Below are positions 7,493 to 16,166 of a stretch of 64,000 nucleotides of DNA, piece after piece. Positions within the stretch are counted from its first letter, which is position 1; every line of letters starts with the position of its first letter. The stretch comes from Streptomyces sp. CG4 (GTDB taxonomy: Bacteria > Actinomycetota > Actinomycetes > Streptomycetales > Streptomycetaceae), in assembly GCF_041080655.1 (NCBI RefSeq), contig NZ_CP163525.1:3658001-3722000 (forward strand). Direction: 5' to 3'. The translations under genes were made by a program, and so were the position numbers. The notes beneath the pieces were generated by a model that made no database searches, was not told the DNA's origin, and saw nothing but the letters and a program-made list of their open reading frames with translations.

Positions 7493-8668
7493 TCAGTGCT
7501 GGTGCCGTCCGGCACCGTGACCGTGCCGCCAGCCTTCGGGGAAACCGGACGCGGAGGCCGTCGGGCTCGCCGTCGTACCGGTGGACGCGGGCGGGCGGGA
7601 CGCGGTGGGGGGCGGGGTGGCCGGGCCGGCGGTCACCGAAGGTTGGGACTTACGGGCCGCCGGGTTGACGGTCGTGCGGGACGGCGCGGCCGACGGGGAC
7701 ATGGCGGGGGCGGCCGGGGAGCCGGTGTCCGTGCGGGGGCTCGCGGTGGCGGAGCGGTCGACGGCGACGCGTCCGCCGCCGGCCCGACCCGATCCGTCCG
7801 GGGCGGCGGAATCCGAGCCGCCCGCGAGCGCCGCGATCACCGCGACCGCACCGGCCGCCCCCAGCGCCCCGGCGACGGCCACCACCCGGCGGCGACCGCC
7901 CGTGCGCCGCTCGGCCCGCCGACGCGCACCCCGCCCCTCGCCCAGCCGGGACGGCTCAACGAACCCTGCCGCGGGCCCGACCGGCCTTACGGGCTCAGCA
8001 AGCCCTGTCGGCCCAGTCGGCTCGGTCGGCTCCGTCAGCTCCGTCGGTTCGATCAGCGGGGGCAGCTCGCGCGTGTCGTCATAGGCGCTCTGCCAGCCGT
8101 GAGCAGCAGCGGGGTCGGCATACCCCTCGTACGCCGGGGCGGGGGCCTGCGGGAGGTAGACGTTCGGCCGGGCCGGGGACGAGAGCTGAGCGCGGGGCGC
8201 GTACGGCTGGGCCGAGGACGACGACTGCTCGCGGGACACGCACGGCTGGACCGAGGACGACGACGGCTCGCGGGACACGCACGGCTGGCCCGGAGACGAC
8301 GACCGCTCGTGGGACACGCACGGCTGAGCCGAGGACGACGACGGCTCGTGAGACACGCACGGCTGGCCCGGAGACGACGACCGCTCGTGGGACACGCACG
8401 GCTGAGCCGAGGACGACGACGGCTCGTGAGACACGCACGGCTGGACCGAGGACGACGACGGCTCGCGGGACACGCACGGCTGGCCCGGAGACGACGACCG
8501 CTCGTGGGACACGTACGGCTGGTCCGGAGACGACGACCGCTCGTGGGACACGTACGGCTGGGCCGGAGACGACGACTGCTCGTGGGGGGTGTCCGGGTGC
8601 CCCCGGAGTGCGTCGCCCCGCTTTCGCGTGCCGCGCGCCCCTGACTCGTACTCCCGCTCGGTGGCCAT
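7493..8668 (-). CDS. Repeat-rich single-pass membrane protein, unknown function
   Basis: The 391-residue protein has three parts. An N-terminal array of eleven 13-residue repeats (consensus HERSSSPGQPCVS, residues 29-171) comes first, then a Pro/Glu-rich stretch and a basic segment. One transmembrane helix follows (VVAVAGALGAAGAVAVIAAL, about 260-280), then a 105-residue Ser/Thr/Pro/Ala-rich tail probably outside the cell. No enzymatic domain is visible. The ATG at 8668 is the only good start. The repeats add many Ser and, in most units, one Cys. Function unrecognised. Confidence 0.7.
   Translation of the reverse strand: MATEREYESGARGTRKRGDALRGHPDTPHEQSSSPAQPYVSHERSSSPDQPYVSHERSSSPGQPCVSREPSSSSVQPCVSHEPSSSSAQPCVSHERSSSPGQPCVSHEPSSSSAQPCVSHERSSSPGQPCVSREPSSSSVQPCVSREQSSSSAQPYAPRAQLSSPARPNVYLPQAPAPAYEGYADPAAAHGWQSAYDDTRELPPLIEPTELTEPTEPTGPTGLAEPVRPVGPAAGFVEPSRLGEGRGARRRAERRTGGRRRVVAVAGALGAAGAVAVIAALAGGSDSAAPDGSGRAGGGRVAVDRSATASPRTDTGSPAAPAMSPSAAPSRTTVNPAARKSQPSVTAGPATPPPTASRPPASTGTTASPTASASGFPEGWRHGHGAGRHQH
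8156..8584 (-). repeat. Eleven tandem 39-bp coding repeats
   Basis: Eleven contiguous 39-bp units encode 13-residue blocks. Two main variants are interspersed (HERSSSPGQPCVS and (H/R)EPSSSS(A/V)QPCVS), with diverged units at both ends. Copies share near-identical DNA, which suggests recent expansion by unequal exchange. There are no spacers. Confidence 0.9.
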
Positions 8669-8794
8669 GACGGCGGATTCTAGGGACGCAAGTGGCTCCT
8701 GAGACAGCTTACGGCGATATCCGGGCAGACCTCCGCGTCTCGCGTGGCGGGAAACACCCCCCGGGAAGCGAATTCGAGCCGTAAGCTCACGAGC

Positions 8795-10006
8795 ATGCAG
8801 GTGATCCAGTCGACCAAGCTCGCCAACGTCTGTTACGAGATCCGGGGTCCGGTGCTCGAGGAGGCGATGCGGCTGGAGGCTGCCGGTCACCGCATTCTCA
8901 AGCTCAACACCGGCAACCCGGCCGCCTTCGGCTTCGAGTGCCCCCCGGAGATCCTGGAGGACATCCTCCGGAACGTGTCGACGGCACACGGCTACGGCGA
9001 CGCGAAGGGCCTGCTGGCCGCCCGCCGCGCGGTCGTCATGCACAACCAGACCCTCGGCATCGAGACGGACGTCGAGCACGTCTTCATCGGCAACGGCGTC
9101 TCCGAGCTGATCGTGATGGCGATGCAGGGCCTGCTGGACGACGGCGACGAGGTCCTCGTACCGGCCCCGGACTACCCGTTGTGGACCGCCGCCGTCTCCC
9201 TCTCCGGCGGCACGGCCGTGCACTACCGCTGTGACGAGCAGGCCGACTGGATGCCCGATCTCGCCGACATCGAGCGCAAGGTCACCGACCGCACCAAGGC
9301 GATCGTCATCATCAACCCGAACAACCCCACGGGCGCGGTGTACGACGAGGCGGTGCTGAAGGGCCTGACCGACATCGCCCGCCGGCACAATCTGCTGGTC
9401 TGCTCCGACGAGATCTACGACAAGATCCTCTACGAAGGCGCCACGCACACCCCGACCGCGAAGGTCGCCCCGGATCTGCTCACCCTGACCTTCAACGGCA
9501 TGTCGAAGGCGTACCGGGTGGCCGGCTACCGGGTGGGCTGGATGTCGATCTCCGGGCCACGCGCCCATGCCGACTCCTACATCGAGGGCCTGACGATCCT
9601 GGCGAACATGCGCCTGTGCGCCAACATGCCGGGGCAGCACGGCGTGGTCGCCGCGCTCAGCGGACGCCAGTCGATCAACGACCTGGTGCTGCCGGGCGGC
9701 CGGCTGAAGGAGCAGGTGGACACCGCGTACGAGCTACTGACGCAGATCCCGGGCGTGAGCTGCGTACGGCCCAAGGGCGCGCTGTACCTCTTCCCGCGCC
9801 TCGACCCCCAGGTCTTCAAGATCAAGGACGACCGGCAGATGGTCCTGGACCTGCTGCGCCAGGAGAAGATCATGGTCGTCCAGGGTACGGGCTTCAACTG
9901 GCCCGAGCCGGATCACTTCCGCGTGGTGACCCTGCCCACGGTCGGCGATCTCCGGGACGCCATCACCCGGATCGGCACCTTCCTGGACGGATACAGCCAG
10001 CCGTAG
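8795..10006 (+). CDS. alaA: Alanine aminotransferase-like class I/II PLP aminotransferase
   Basis: The 403-residue protein matches the E. coli AlaA type through its whole length. Landmarks are KLANVCYEIRGPV at the N-terminus, VPAPDYPLWTAAVSLSGG, INPNNPTGAVY, SDEIYDKILY and the PLP lysine K238 in TFNGMSKAYR. It should interconvert pyruvate/alanine with glutamate/2-oxoglutarate in the cytoplasm. I took the ATG at 8795 because family members start only a few residues before the conserved SSKL segment. The 17-residue upstream extension has no similarity. The ribosome site is weak. Confidence 0.9.
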   Translation: MQVIQSTKLANVCYEIRGPVLEEAMRLEAAGHRILKLNTGNPAAFGFECPPEILEDILRNVSTAHGYGDAKGLLAARRAVVMHNQTLGIETDVEHVFIGNGVSELIVMAMQGLLDDGDEVLVPAPDYPLWTAAVSLSGGTAVHYRCDEQADWMPDLADIERKVTDRTKAIVIINPNNPTGAVYDEAVLKGLTDIARRHNLLVCSDEIYDKILYEGATHTPTAKVAPDLLTLTFNGMSKAYRVAGYRVGWMSISGPRAHADSYIEGLTILANMRLCANMPGQHGVVAALSGRQSINDLVLPGGRLKEQVDTAYELLTQIPGVSCVRPKGALYLFPRLDPQVFKIKDDRQMVLDLLRQEKIMVVQGTGFNWPEPDHFRVVTLPTVGDLRDAITRIGTFLDGYSQP

Positions 10007-10104
10007 CCGACGGATTCCATTGACTCCATTCCGTGATCCAACTCAACTTTAGACGGAATCCAAGCTAGGATGGCTTCCTGTCAGAGCACAGGAGGCCATC
10101 CCCC

Positions 10105-10524
10105 ATGTACGAACCGATCCGCACCAAGTCGGTCCACAGCACGGTGGCCGACAGCGCCTCCGAGTTCCCCCACCGGTCGCGCGGGGAGGAGCTGGACATC
10201 CAGCTCGCCGGCCACCTCGCCGCGTTGCTGGCCGTGACGGACGAGCTGCGCGGACTGACTCCGTCGGCCGACCTGGACACCGCGGCGGAACGTCTGGCGG
10301 GCGAGCTGAGCCGGCTCCGGGGCAGCCACGCACCGGCGCGTGCGGTGCCGGCCGCGGCCGGTGACCCTGCGGCGCTGCACCAGCGGGCGCACGCCCTCGC
10401 CGGCCGGGCCCTCGTCGTCGCGGCGTCCCGCGCGGACACCGCGGCAGCGATCCTCGCCGCCGAGCGGATGGACGCCCACACCGCGGCGCTGGCCGACCCG
10501 AAGGAACTCAGCGCCACCCACTGA
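10105..10524 (+). CDS. Conserved hypothetical protein, Ala-rich helical
   Basis: A 139-residue acidic, Ala/Arg-rich protein, mostly predicted helix, without signal or membrane segment. ACAGGAGG stands 8 bases before the ATG, so this is very likely translated. It starts MYEPIRTKSVHSTVADSASE and has two long helices (IQLAGHLAALLAVTDELRG and a region around 90-130). I do not recognise the family. It sits alone between the aminotransferase and PEP carboxykinase genes, with a short hairpin at its end. Confidence 0.75.
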   Translation: MYEPIRTKSVHSTVADSASEFPHRSRGEELDIQLAGHLAALLAVTDELRGLTPSADLDTAAERLAGELSRLRGSHAPARAVPAAAGDPAALHQRAHALAGRALVVAASRADTAAAILAAERMDAHTAALADPKELSATH

Positions 10525-10538
10525 CCCCACCCGGGGTC
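10523..10538 (+). terminator. Short hairpin at the end of the 10105 gene
   Basis: GACCCC-ACCC-GGGGTC forms a 6-bp stem overlapping the stop codon and is followed by CCCCTTGT. It is a plausible weak terminator. Confidence 0.35.
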
Positions 10539-10904
10539 CCCTTGTCGGCCCCGGTCCGCGTGCACCCGCAGCGACGCGCGGACCGGGAGCCATGGCACTG
10601 CGTTTGCTTTGGCCGGCTCCTTGGGGGCGGGGCGTTTCTTCGGTGCGGTGGGTCGGGCCCGCGTCTCGCCGTGGTGGCTCGTGTCGTCCTGCGACTGCCC
10701 GTCCGCCGTGGCTGGTCGCGCAGTTCCCCGCGCCCCTTGGACAGGCGAGGGCCTGCCGTCGTGTTCCCCGCAGGCGAGCGGGAAACGTGACGACAGGCCC
10801 AGGACCCCCACTCCGTTGTGCGGGCCTCGCCGGCATGTCACCACGGCCGGCCGGGACGATCGCTGGTCAGGGCACGGCGGCCGGCCGTGGAGTCCGTGTC
10901 GGGA
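10539..10904. other. Non-coding convergent gap with a common Streptomyces dispersed repeat
   Basis: This gap between convergent genes holds no credible ORF. It contains a copy of the short element GGTCGCGCAGTTCCCCGCGC (within 10708-10738), a sequence recurring between genes in many Streptomyces chromosomes. An imperfect inverted repeat (GTTCCCCGC...GCGGGAAAC, about 10759-10786) may end pckG transcripts. Confidence 0.6.
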
Positions 10905-12722
10905 CTAGCCCAGGCGCGCCACCAGCGCGTGGTACTGGTCCCACAGCTCCTTCGGGGTGTGGCCGCCGAAGGTGTTGAGGTGGTCGGGGACGAGCGCGGC
11001 CTCCTCGCGCCAGACCTCCTTGTCGACCGAGAGCAGGAAGTCCAGGTCGGAGTCGGCCAGTTCGAGCCCGTTCGTGTCCAGGGCGTCCCGCGTCGGCAGC
11101 ACGCCGATCGGCGTCTCCACGCCCTCGGCCCGGCCGGCCAGCCGCTCCACGATCCACTTCAGGACACGGGAGTTCTCGCCGAAGCCCGGCCAGACGAACT
11201 TGCCCTCGTCGTTCTTGCGGAACCAGTTGACGTAGTAGATCTTCGGCAGCTTGGACTGGTCCTTGCCCTTGGCCACCTCGATCCAGTGGGCCATGTAGTC
11301 GCCCATGTTGTAGCCGCAGAACGGCAGCATCGCGAACGGGTCGCGGCGCAGCTCGCCGACCTTGCCCTCGGCGGCGGCGGTCTTCTCGGAGGCCACGTTG
11401 GCGCCGAGGAAGACGCCGTGGTTCCAGTCGAAGGACTCCGTCACCAGCGGAACGGCGGTGGCCCGGCGGCCGCCGAAGAGGATCGCCGAGATCGGCACGC
11501 CCTTCGGGTCCTCCCACTCCGGCGCGATGATCGGGCACTGGGAGGCCGGGACGGTGAAGCGGGCGTTGGGGTGGGCGGCCGGCGTCTCGGACGCGGGCGT
11601 CCAAGCGTTGCCCTTCCAGTCGGTGAGGTGGGCGGGCTGCTCCTCGGTCATGCCCTCCCACCACACGTCGCCGTCGTCGGTGAGCGCGACGTTGGTGAAG
11701 ACGGCGTTGCCCCACAGGGTCTTCATCGCGTTGGCGTTGGTGTGCTCACCGGTGCCGGGCGCGACGCCGAAGAAGCCGGCCTCGGGGTTGATCGCGTAGA
11801 GGCGGCCGTCCTCGCCGAACCGCATCCAGGCGATGTCGTCGCCGATGGTCTCCACGGTCCAGCCGGAGATCGTGGGCTCCAGCATGGCGAGGTTGGTCTT
11901 GCCGCAGGCCGAAGGGAAGGCCGCCGCCACGTACTTCGACTCGCCCTGCGGCGGCGTGAGCTTGAGGATCAGCATGTGCTCGGCCAGCCAGCCCTCGTCA
12001 CGCGCCATGACGGAGGCGATGCGCAGCGCGTAGCACTTCTTGCCGAGCAGGGCGTTGCCGCCGTAGCCGGAGCCGTAGGACCAGATCTCGCGCGACTCGG
12101 GGAAGTGCGAGATGTACTTGGTGGAGTTGCACGGCCACGGAACGTCGTCCTGGCCCTCTTCGAGCGGGGCGCCGAGGGAGTGCACGGCCTTGACGAAGAA
12201 GCCGTTGTCGCCGAGTTCGTCCAGGACGGCCTGGCCCATGCGCGTCATCGTGCGCATGGAGACCGCGACGTAGGCGGAGTCGGTGATCTCCACGCCGATC
12301 GCGGACAGCGAGGAGCCGAGCGGGCCCATGCAGAACGGGACGACGTACATGGTGCGGCCCCGCATGGAGCCGCGGAACAGGCCCTTCTCGCCGCTGAAGA
12401 TCTCCCGCATCTCGGCGGGGGCCTTCCAGTGGTTGGTCGGGCCCGCGTCCTCCTCCTTCTCGGAGCAGATGAAGGTCCGGTCCTCGACCCGCGCGACATC
12501 GGTCGGGTCGGAGGCGGCGTAGTAGGAGTTGGGGCGCTTGATCGGGTCGAGCTTCCTGAAGGTGCCCTTGGCTACCAGTTCTTCGGCAAGCCGCTCGTAC
12601 TCGGCCTCGGAGCCGTCACACCAGACCACGCTGTCCGGCTGGGTCAGTTCGGCGATCTCGTTGACCCACGAGATCAGTTCCTGGTGGTTGGTGGGGGCGG
12701 GAGCCGCGATGTCGCGCGCCAC
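10905..12722 (-). CDS. pckG: Phosphoenolpyruvate carboxykinase (GTP)
   Basis: At 605 residues this is a full-length GTP-dependent PEPCK. It interconverts oxaloacetate plus GTP with PEP, CO2 and GDP, at the entry to gluconeogenesis. Diagnostic blocks are GSMRGRTMYVVPFCMGP, YGSGYGGNALLGKKC, the P-loop with reactive Cys FPSACGKTN, GDDIAWM and ILFGGRR. The GTG at 12722 follows GGAGCAATC. It is transcribed alone. Its promoter lies in the 367-base gap shared with the divergent trhA-type gene. Nothing unusual in the enzyme. Confidence 0.97.
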   Translation of the reverse strand: MARDIAAPAPTNHQELISWVNEIAELTQPDSVVWCDGSEAEYERLAEELVAKGTFRKLDPIKRPNSYYAASDPTDVARVEDRTFICSEKEEDAGPTNHWKAPAEMREIFSGEKGLFRGSMRGRTMYVVPFCMGPLGSSLSAIGVEITDSAYVAVSMRTMTRMGQAVLDELGDNGFFVKAVHSLGAPLEEGQDDVPWPCNSTKYISHFPESREIWSYGSGYGGNALLGKKCYALRIASVMARDEGWLAEHMLILKLTPPQGESKYVAAAFPSACGKTNLAMLEPTISGWTVETIGDDIAWMRFGEDGRLYAINPEAGFFGVAPGTGEHTNANAMKTLWGNAVFTNVALTDDGDVWWEGMTEEQPAHLTDWKGNAWTPASETPAAHPNARFTVPASQCPIIAPEWEDPKGVPISAILFGGRRATAVPLVTESFDWNHGVFLGANVASEKTAAAEGKVGELRRDPFAMLPFCGYNMGDYMAHWIEVAKGKDQSKLPKIYYVNWFRKNDEGKFVWPGFGENSRVLKWIVERLAGRAEGVETPIGVLPTRDALDTNGLELADSDLDFLLSVDKEVWREEAALVPDHLNTFGGHTPKELWDQYHALVARLG

Positions 12723-13089
12723 GATTGCTCCTAAATGAGGGATTTTGCCCTGGTGAGGGATTTGTCCTTGGGCCCCGTGGGGGCTGCGGCCCGGATGCTT
12801 CGCAGCCTGTTCGGCTGTGGGCGCTCATCCGGTGCCGACCGCACTCATTTGATCATCCGTCCCGAGTGCCCATATGTCCAGGGGGTGTCACAGGTGAGCG
12901 GCGTGAGGAAGGCCACGGTTTTCACGTCTTTCCTGCGTATCTCCACGTTCCTTTACGTGCACGTTGAGTTCGCCTGAAAGACTTTTTGAACACGTCGGCC
13001 AGGTCGCTCATGAGACGATGGCCACTCCGGACCACTCCGGGGTGCGAGACTGATCCGTAACTTACGGTTCCGTAGGTACGATGCGGCTC
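12723..13089. promoter_or_regulatory. Divergent promoter region of pckG and the TrhA-type gene
   Basis: This non-coding stretch drives two genes in opposite directions. Next to the plus-strand gene is a perfect dyad TACGGTTCCGTA (13063-13074). It is followed immediately by TACGAT (13077-13082), a good -10 box lying 7 bases before the ATG at 13090. No clear -35 is seen. The pckG side has no strong match to a known operator. Confidence 0.5.
13063..13074. promoter_or_regulatory. Palindromic operator candidate upstream of the TrhA-type gene
   Basis: TACGGTTCCGTA is a perfect 12-bp inverted repeat, flanked by weaker symmetry (TAAC on the left, GGTA on the right). It sits in the -10/-35 interval of the presumed leaderless promoter, so binding there should repress. 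Confidence 0.45.
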
Positions 13090-13803
13090 ATGACTGCGTC
13101 CGCTCCCGACGCGCCCATGGACCCGCCGGCCGCCGGCCGCGGTCCCGTCGCGCTCTCTTTGCCGCACCCGGTCAAGCCCAGGCTCCGCGGCTGGCTGCAC
13201 CTCGGCATGTTCCCGGCCGTACTCATCGCGGGCCTCGTGCTCACCGCCCTCGCCGACTCCACCAGAGGCCGTATCGCCTGCGGGATCTACGTCCTGACGG
13301 CCTGCCTGCTCTTCGGTGTCAGCGCGCTGTACCACCGGGGCAACTGGAGCCCCCGGATGGACGGCGTCCTGCGCCGCCTGGATCACGCCAACATCTTCCT
13401 GATCATCGCGGGCACCTACACCCCGCTGACCATGCTGCTCCTGCCCGGCGCGAAGGGGCAGTGGCTGCTGTGGGGCATCTGGGCCGCCGCCGCGGCCGGC
13501 ATCGTCTTCCGCGTCTTCTGGGTCGGCGCCCCGCGCTGGCTCTACACGCCCTGCTACATAGCGATGGGCTGGGCGGCCGTCTTCTTCCTGCCCGACTTCC
13601 TGCGCACCGGCGGCATCGCGGTCCTGATCCTGGTGATCGTCGGCGGCCTGCTCTACAGCGCCGGCGGCGTGATCTACGGCATCAAGCGCCCGAACCCGTC
13701 ACCGCGCTGGTTCGGCTTCCACGAGGTCTTCCACTCCTTCACGCTCGCCGCGTTCATCGTCCACTACGTCGGCATCTCGCTGGTGGCGTACCAGCACGCA
13801 TAG
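13090..13803 (+). CDS. trhA: TrhA/hemolysin III-family seven-helix membrane protein
   Basis: The 237-residue protein has about seven hydrophobic helices and the conserved HlyIII/PAQR residues: ALYHRGNWSP, RRLDHANIFLIIAGTYTP and the late HEVFHSFTLAAFIVHY, whose His residues are the proposed metal ligands. TrhA-like proteins affect membrane energetics and fluidity, and the 'hemolysin' name is historical. I prefer the ATG at 13090 over the one at 13081. The latter falls inside a TACGAT -10 box, and a leaderless start at 13090 would fit its position. Confidence 0.85.
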   Translation: MTASAPDAPMDPPAAGRGPVALSLPHPVKPRLRGWLHLGMFPAVLIAGLVLTALADSTRGRIACGIYVLTACLLFGVSALYHRGNWSPRMDGVLRRLDHANIFLIIAGTYTPLTMLLLPGAKGQWLLWGIWAAAAAGIVFRVFWVGAPRWLYTPCYIAMGWAAVFFLPDFLRTGGIAVLILVIVGGLLYSAGGVIYGIKRPNPSPRWFGFHEVFHSFTLAAFIVHYVGISLVAYQHA

Positions 13804-13840
13804 CTCCTCCGCTCCCCACCCTCTCCACCCCTCCCACCCC

Positions 13841-13866
13841 AGGCCACGGCTCGCGAGCCGTGGCCT
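13841..13866 (+). terminator. Rho-independent-type terminator after the TrhA-type gene
   Basis: A perfect 26-base palindrome (13-bp arms, AGGCCACGGCTCG and its complement) followed by TTTCG lies 38 bases after the stop. In RNA it would form a very stable hairpin. Confidence 0.75.
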
Positions 13867-13892
13867 TTCGCTGTTCCGACAGAAGAATTCGA

Positions 13893-13925
13893 TTGACAGA
13901 TACTAGCTTTTGAGAGCTACTCTCA
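13893..13925 (+). promoter_or_regulatory. Leaderless promoter with TetR-type operator for the MFS pump
   Basis: TTGACA (13893-13898) is followed after 19 bases by TACTCT (13918-13923). The ATG of the pump gene begins 7 bases further on, predicting a leaderless mRNA. The perfect dyad TGAGAG-CTA-CTCTCA (13911-13925) covers the -10 box and should be the site of the co-transcribed TetR repressor. Confidence 0.65.
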
Positions 13926-13929
13926 TTTT

Positions 13930-15495
13930 ATGACTGTCACGCATACCGACGACACTCGGCACGACCGCCGCCGCTGGTGGGCCCTCGGGGCCCTGGTCGC
14001 GAGCATGCTGGTGCTCGGCTTCGACATGACGATCCTCAACGTGGCCCTGCCGACCATGGTCGGGCAGCTCGGCGCCACCACCGGCCAGCAGCAGTGGATG
14101 GCGGACGCCTACGTCGTCGTCTTCGCGGCCCTGATGCTCCCGGCGGGCCTGCTCGGCGACCGGTTCGGGCGGCGGCTGATCCTGATCACCGGGCTGGTGA
14201 TCTTCCTGGTTGGTTCCGTGCTCGGCGCCCTGGCCGGCGAGGTGAGCCTGGTGATCGCAGCCCGCGCGGTGATGGGCGTCGGCGCCGCGCTGGTCACCCC
14301 GCTGGCGATGTCCGTGCTGCCGTCGCTGTTCACCCCCGACGAACAGGGCAAGGCCCTCGGCCTCGTCTCCACCGGCTCGGCACTGGGCCTGCCGCTGGGA
14401 CCGATCATCGGCGGCTGGCTGCTCGACCACTTCTGGTGGGGCTCGGTCTTCCTCATCAACATCCCCATGGTCGCGATCGGCGTCCTCGCCTGCGTCCTGC
14501 TGCTGCCCGAGACCCGCGACCCGGCCTCCCCCAGGGTCGACAGCCTCTCCACCGCGTTCACCACCGGTGGGCTCGGCGCCCTCATCTACGCGATCATCGA
14601 GGCCCCCGACCGCGGCTGGGGCGATCCCCTGATCCTCGGCATGTTCGCCGCGGCAGCGGTCCTGATCACCGGGCTGGTGCTGCGCTCGCGCCAGGTGCGG
14701 CGCCCCATGCTCGACATGAGCCTGCTCGCCCAGCGCGGCTTCCTGTTCAACACCGTCGCCGCGACCCTGGTGATGTTCGTGCTGTCCGGCCTGATGTTCG
14801 TGCTGCCGCCCTATCTGCAGGCCGTCCTCCGCAACGACACCCTCGGCACCGGCGTCCGTATGCTGCCGATGGTCGTCGGCCTGTCCCTCGCCGCGAAGTT
14901 CGCTCCCCCGCTCGCGACGCGCTTCGGGGCACGCGCCGCGGTCACCGCGGGCCTGGTCGTGCTGGCCTTCGCCGCCCTGCTCGGCAGCCGTACGACGACC
15001 GGCTCGGGCTACGGCTTCACCGCCCTGTGGCTCTCCGTCGCGGGCCTCGGCTTCGGCCTCGCGCTCGTGCCTGCCATGACCGGTGCCCTCGCGACCCTGC
15101 CCCGGGACCGGGCCGGCAGTGGCTCCGGCCTGCTGATGACCCTGCGCCAGGTCGGCTCCGCGATCGGCATCGCCCTGCTCGGCAGCCTGCTGGCCAACGT
15201 CTTCCGCGACCGGCTGGACGTGACCGGCCTGCCCGCGCCGGCCGCCCGCACCGCCGGGGACTCGGTCGTCGCCGCGCGTCTGATCGCCGAGAAGACCGGA
15301 TCCGCGCACCTCGCCGCGTCCGCGAACGGCGCGTACGTGCACGGCATGACGGTGGTCCTGCTGGTGTGCGGCATCGCGGCCCTGGTCTCGGCCCTGGCGG
15401 CCGCCGCGTTCCTGCCGAACACCGCGGTCGCGCGACGCACGGAACGCGAGGAGACCCCGGTCGTGGCCGAGCCTGCGGGGCATGCCGGACAATGA
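13930..15495 (+). CDS. MFS drug efflux transporter, DHA2 (14-helix, EmrB/QacA) type
   Basis: The 521-residue membrane protein begins RRRWWALGALVASMLVLGF and shows the DHA2 signatures: DMTILNVALPTM in helix 1, LLGDRFGRRLILITG (motif A) and PLGPIIGGWLLDHFWW (motif C, antiporter). About 14 helices fit its length. It should export drugs or other small molecules with proton antiport. The stop overlaps the TetR start by ATGA, so pump and repressor are co-translated and probably autoregulated. The operator dyad overlies the promoter. Substrate unknown. Confidence 0.92.
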   Translation: MTVTHTDDTRHDRRRWWALGALVASMLVLGFDMTILNVALPTMVGQLGATTGQQQWMADAYVVVFAALMLPAGLLGDRFGRRLILITGLVIFLVGSVLGALAGEVSLVIAARAVMGVGAALVTPLAMSVLPSLFTPDEQGKALGLVSTGSALGLPLGPIIGGWLLDHFWWGSVFLINIPMVAIGVLACVLLLPETRDPASPRVDSLSTAFTTGGLGALIYAIIEAPDRGWGDPLILGMFAAAAVLITGLVLRSRQVRRPMLDMSLLAQRGFLFNTVAATLVMFVLSGLMFVLPPYLQAVLRNDTLGTGVRMLPMVVGLSLAAKFAPPLATRFGARAAVTAGLVVLAFAALLGSRTTTGSGYGFTALWLSVAGLGFGLALVPAMTGALATLPRDRAGSGSGLLMTLRQVGSAIGIALLGSLLANVFRDRLDVTGLPAPAARTAGDSVVAARLIAEKTGSAHLAASANGAYVHGMTVVLLVCGIAALVSALAAAAFLPNTAVARRTEREETPVVAEPAGHAGQ

Positions 15496-16133
15496 CGGGC
15501 ATGACGGCCGCACAGTCCTCCGCTTCCCCCGCCGACCGGCCCCGTCTTGGCCTGCGCGAACGCAAGAAGATCAAGACCCGGCAGGCGATCCGCGCGGCGA
15601 CGTACGCCCTGATCGAGGAACAGGGCTACGACGCCACGACGATCGACCAGATCGCCGAGCGGGCGGAGGTGTCGCCGTCCACCGTCTTCCGCTACTTCCC
15701 GACCAAGGAGGACATCGTCCTCACGGACGAGTACGACACGATCCTGCTGGAGGAACTGCGCGCCCGCCCCGCGGACGAGTCGCTGACGGACTCCCTGCAG
15801 TACGTGATGCGCAAGGCCGTCACGCTGGGCATGAGCGAGGAACCCGAGGTGACCCGGCTGCGGACCAGCCTGACCGCGAAGGTCCCCGCCGTGCGCGCCC
15901 GCATGATCGAGAGCATGTCGGCCACCGGCCTGCTGCTCCGCCGGGCCATCGCGGAACGCTCGGGTCTGGCGGAGGACAGCCTGGAGGTGCGGGTCTATGC
16001 GATGTCCCTCATCGGCGGTCTGATGGAGGTCTCCATGTACTGGGCGGAGAACGACCACCAGGGCGACCTGTCGGACCTCATGATCCGTGCCCTCGGCGTC
16101 CTGGAGCACGGCCTGCCCGCCGGAAATCCCTGA
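15492..16133 (+). CDS. TetR/AcrR-family regulator of the MFS pump
   Basis: The 213-residue protein has the N-terminal TetR helix-turn-helix (TTIDQIAERAEVSPSTVFRY followed by FPTKEDIV, about residues 45-72). A helical ligand domain follows. Its ATG overlaps the MFS stop codon. The nearby dyad at 13911-13925 is the obvious binding site, giving the common pump-plus-repressor feedback circuit. Inducer unknown. Confidence 0.92.
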   Translation: MTGMTAAQSSASPADRPRLGLRERKKIKTRQAIRAATYALIEEQGYDATTIDQIAERAEVSPSTVFRYFPTKEDIVLTDEYDTILLEELRARPADESLTDSLQYVMRKAVTLGMSEEPEVTRLRTSLTAKVPAVRARMIESMSATGLLLRRAIAERSGLAEDSLEVRVYAMSLIGGLMEVSMYWAENDHQGDLSDLMIRALGVLEHGLPAGNP

Positions 16134-16166
16134 GGTTCCGGCCGCCGGCCGTGCCATGCTGACCAG

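Noticed and set aside
8156..8584. CRISPR-like array
   Set aside because: The repeats are contiguous 39-bp coding units without spacers, and no cas gene is present.
10818..12734. A 638-codon open frame opposite pckG
   Set aside because: It is a composition shadow of pckG. The residues show no domain and the real gene is unmistakable.
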